64,000 bases of DNA, taken from an uncultured Verrucomicrobiota bacterium. GTDB taxonomy: Bacteria > Verrucomicrobiota > Verrucomicrobiia > Opitutales > Seribacteraceae. The position numbers were made by a program, and so were the translations under genes. The stretch spans positions 1-64,000 of the forward strand of contig CACMZN010000006.1 in the NCBI GenBank assembly GCA_902618175.1, given 5' to 3'. The notes under the pieces are model-generated. The model made no database searches. It was not told where the DNA came from and saw only the letters and a list, made by a program, of their open reading frames with translations. Below are positions 62,406 to 64,000 of the stretch, in pieces. How positions within the stretch are numbered: the first letter of the stretch is position 1; each line of letters opens with the position of its first letter.

Positions 62406-64000
62406 TCACAACTGGAGCATTTCCTTGAGTTCCTGAAGCTTAGGGTCCGATTCCAATAGGTAATTCTGTTGGTCGGAATAAGCCTCGGCTCGGGCATGGT
62501 TAAGTTCCCTGTAAAGGGGATCTTTCTTAATTGCCTCTCGGGCTTCTTTCTTGCTCAGGTTGATCGATTGGTCGGTGAGAAAAAGCTCGGGATGGGCGCC
62601 TTCCAGTTTTTGACGGGCGGACAGGAAGAGTGCATTGAGTTTTTTGTATTCGGGGTCGGTCCGTAGGCGGAGCCGTGCATTTTCGAGCTCCGACTCGCGG
62701 TTTGAGGCAGGCAACCGATCGATTGACGGTTCCCGTTCCAATACAAATTGATCGAGTGCCCGATGGGCCCTGTGAGTGGCATGTAGCAACTCCTTATAGG
62801 CGGAATCTTCCCGATTCAATATGCGACGCCGTTCTTGAATTTCCTTCTTAATATCCTTATTCGGACGAAAAGCCAGTGGGAAGCGCTCCATTTTCTCCAG
62901 GTCGATCAGCGTGACTTTCTCGACCAATTCTCGATACTCGGAGTCCTCCATGTACAGACGGGCATGGAGGTTGTTCTTTCGTATCAGGTATTCCTTCTCG
63001 ATCGACTTTCGGACGGGAAATTTTCCGCGAAGTTCATTGATGAAGGATAAATTGTTGTGAAAGTCCGCATGCTTGCCTGCCCCGAAGACCTGAAGGTTGT
63101 CGAAGGCCGCACCGGCCGTATCTACTTGCAAAGCAAAATAAGTGCGGTCCTGATTGATCACAGGGTGCCTGGCGAAAGCGAGACGCTGGTGGTCGATGCG
63201 GGCAAGGGCGAGATCTTCGCGGAATTCAAGGGTCATCAAGTACCACTTGCCTGGCTGGAAGTCGAAGGCGCATTCCCCGTGCCTCATTGAAAACCATGGT
63301 CCCCGGGGGTCCCTGGCTGTTTGAAGAAAGAAGTGATCCCGGCGAATGTGCAAGACGGTGTTGTAATGCCCATGGGAACCGGTCACCAGTCGAATTTCCT
63401 TGGCTTCGTCGAACCGGAATTCAAAACGGACCAGGGCATCCCGGAAGTGAGGATCTTTGTAAAAAAGACGCTTGTTTTCCCCCGTCAGTTCATTGCGCTT
63501 TAGCACCCCGTCCACGACCTGCCATTCCTTCTGAAAAAACCAGTTCGGACTGATTTGTCCCGTAGAGAAATGTTCTCCGAAGATCAGGTTTCCTGGATGG
63601 ACCAGAAGGGGACGGGCGGCAATCCGTGCGCCGATCCGCTGGCGCCACGAGACTAGTTCACGGTGAAGTTCCCGTACCCGTTTCGGCTCGGTGGAGGCCA
63701 GGTTTCGTTCTTCGGAAACATCCGTCCCGAGGTTGAAGAGTTCGAATTTTTCTGGCCGCATGGGGTCGAAGTATTCAATCAGCTTCCAGTTTCCACTGCG
63801 GATTGCGCCAGAGGAAACTCCTCCCAAAAAGTGTGGCCGGTCCAGTGGATAGTGCCAGTGCAGGGTTTTTCGTTTTAGCGCTCGTTTTGGATTTTGCAGG
63901 GTCTTGAAAACGGATATCCCATCAAGGTGCTGGCTAGGGTCGGGTTCGATTTTCGCAGCCTCCAGCAAAGTGGGATAGAAGTCGTGGTTGACTACGGGTT
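62406..64000 (-). CDS. Sulfatase C-terminus fused to a lectin-like domain and a repeat region (5' truncated)
   Basis: The frame enters from the right edge. Its first visible part is the C-terminal quarter of an alkaline-phosphatase-type sulfatase (PVVNHDFYPTLLEAAKIEPD, LHWHYP, GAIRSGNWKLIEYFD, ELFNLGTDVSEERNLA); the catalytic Cys/Ser site is outside the window. From about residue 128 of the visible frame comes a DUF1080/LamG-like domain (HFSTGQISPNWFF, DALVRFEFRFDEAKEIRLVTGSHGHYN-type), and then a helical repeat region with five D-[SP]-x-Y-x-x-L-like units. The gene is markedly richer in G+C than its neighbours. The substrate is probably a sulfated polysaccharide. Confidence 0.85.
   Translation of the reverse strand, partial: PVVNHDFYPTLLEAAKIEPDPSQHLDGISVFKTLQNPKRALKRKTLHWHYPLDRPHFLGGVSSGAIRSGNWKLIEYFDPMRPEKFELFNLGTDVSEERNLASTEPKRVRELHRELVSWRQRIGARIAARPLLVHPGNLIFGEHFSTGQISPNWFFQKEWQVVDGVLKRNELTGENKRLFYKDPHFRDALVRFEFRFDEAKEIRLVTGSHGHYNTVLHIRRDHFFLQTARDPRGPWFSMRHGECAFDFQPGKWYLMTLEFREDLALARIDHQRLAFARHPVINQDRTYFALQVDTAGAAFDNLQVFGAGKHADFHNNLSFINELRGKFPVRKSIEKEYLIRKNNLHARLYMEDSEYRELVEKVTLIDLEKMERFPLAFRPNKDIKKEIQERRRILNREDSAYKELLHATHRAHRALDQFVLEREPSIDRLPASNRESELENARLRLRTDPEYKKLNALFLSARQKLEGAHPELFLTDQSINLSKKEAREAIKKDPLYRELNHARAEAYSDQQNYLLESDPKLQELKEMLQL

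Overview
The window reads as a chromosome segment of a free-living, probably marine, Gram-negative bacterium of the Verrucomicrobiota (an Opitutae-like lineage is my guess). The grounds are three DUF1501 / DUF1549-DUF1553 gene pairs, a sulfatase, DUF1080-type and Gfo/Idh/MocA sugar genes, many exported lipoproteins, and frequent ATG/GTG/TTG starts with little Shine-Dalgarno signal. Coding G+C is mostly in the low to high 40s by eye. No rRNA, tRNA, CRISPR array, insertion sequence or phage gene was found.

Layout. 1-2321 is the tail of an ABC system (ATPase end, FtsX-like permease, DUF3299-type lipoprotein) that resembles zinc-regulated Zrg loci. 2356-6535 (minus) has an exported cyclophilin and DUF1501/PSD1 pair 1. 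6635-11549 (minus) is a metal-uptake-like operon: HupE/UreJ-like membrane protein, a small CxxC protein, a Met-rich outer-membrane protein and a TonB receptor. 11685-12041 is a small Lys-rich exported protein with a clear terminator. 12059-16312 (minus) is a Mn/Zn ABC importer in which one permease is fused to a DtxR-like domain. It is transcribed divergently from a stand-alone DtxR/MntR regulator (16402-17061), and the promoter between them carries two palindromes.

17170-20523 is a sugar isomerase/epimerase plus two Gfo/Idh/MocA oxidoreductases. 20587-22251 has two small unknowns and an OGG-type DNA glycosylase. 22332-25652 is the ATP-grasp / alpha-E / transglutaminase trio. 25666-37602 holds two peptide ABC importers head to head: a Dpp/Opp type with a fused double ATPase (minus) and a Yej type with split ATPases (plus). 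The Yej-type YejB-like permease carries two perfect EF-hand loops in a periplasmic insertion, and its binding protein has a five-fold tetrapeptide repeat.

37692-44667 is an ExbB-ExbD-ExbD motor preceded by three exported repeat proteins, one with an EF-hand pair and no TonB gene beside it; this is the best candidate for an undescribed machine. 44695-47650 has a glyoxalase, a DUF1080 protein, a small exported protein and RlmN. 48118-52508 is DUF1501/PSD1 pair 2. 52834-58121 has a YHYH protein, an exported alpha/beta hydrolase behind a Fur-box-like site, a glycerophosphodiesterase, a CDGSH protein and a UDP-sugar pyrophosphorylase. 58209-62146 is DUF1501/PSD1 pair 3, whose PSD1 has a GYF_2 domain and membrane anchor. 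62406-64000 is a G+C-richer sulfatase fragment fused to a lectin-like domain and a novel-looking repeat.

Together the genes suggest a scavenger of peptides, sulfated polysaccharides and transition metals with a large periplasmic and outer-membrane investment. Functions are inferred from motifs remembered for the families; no database search was run.
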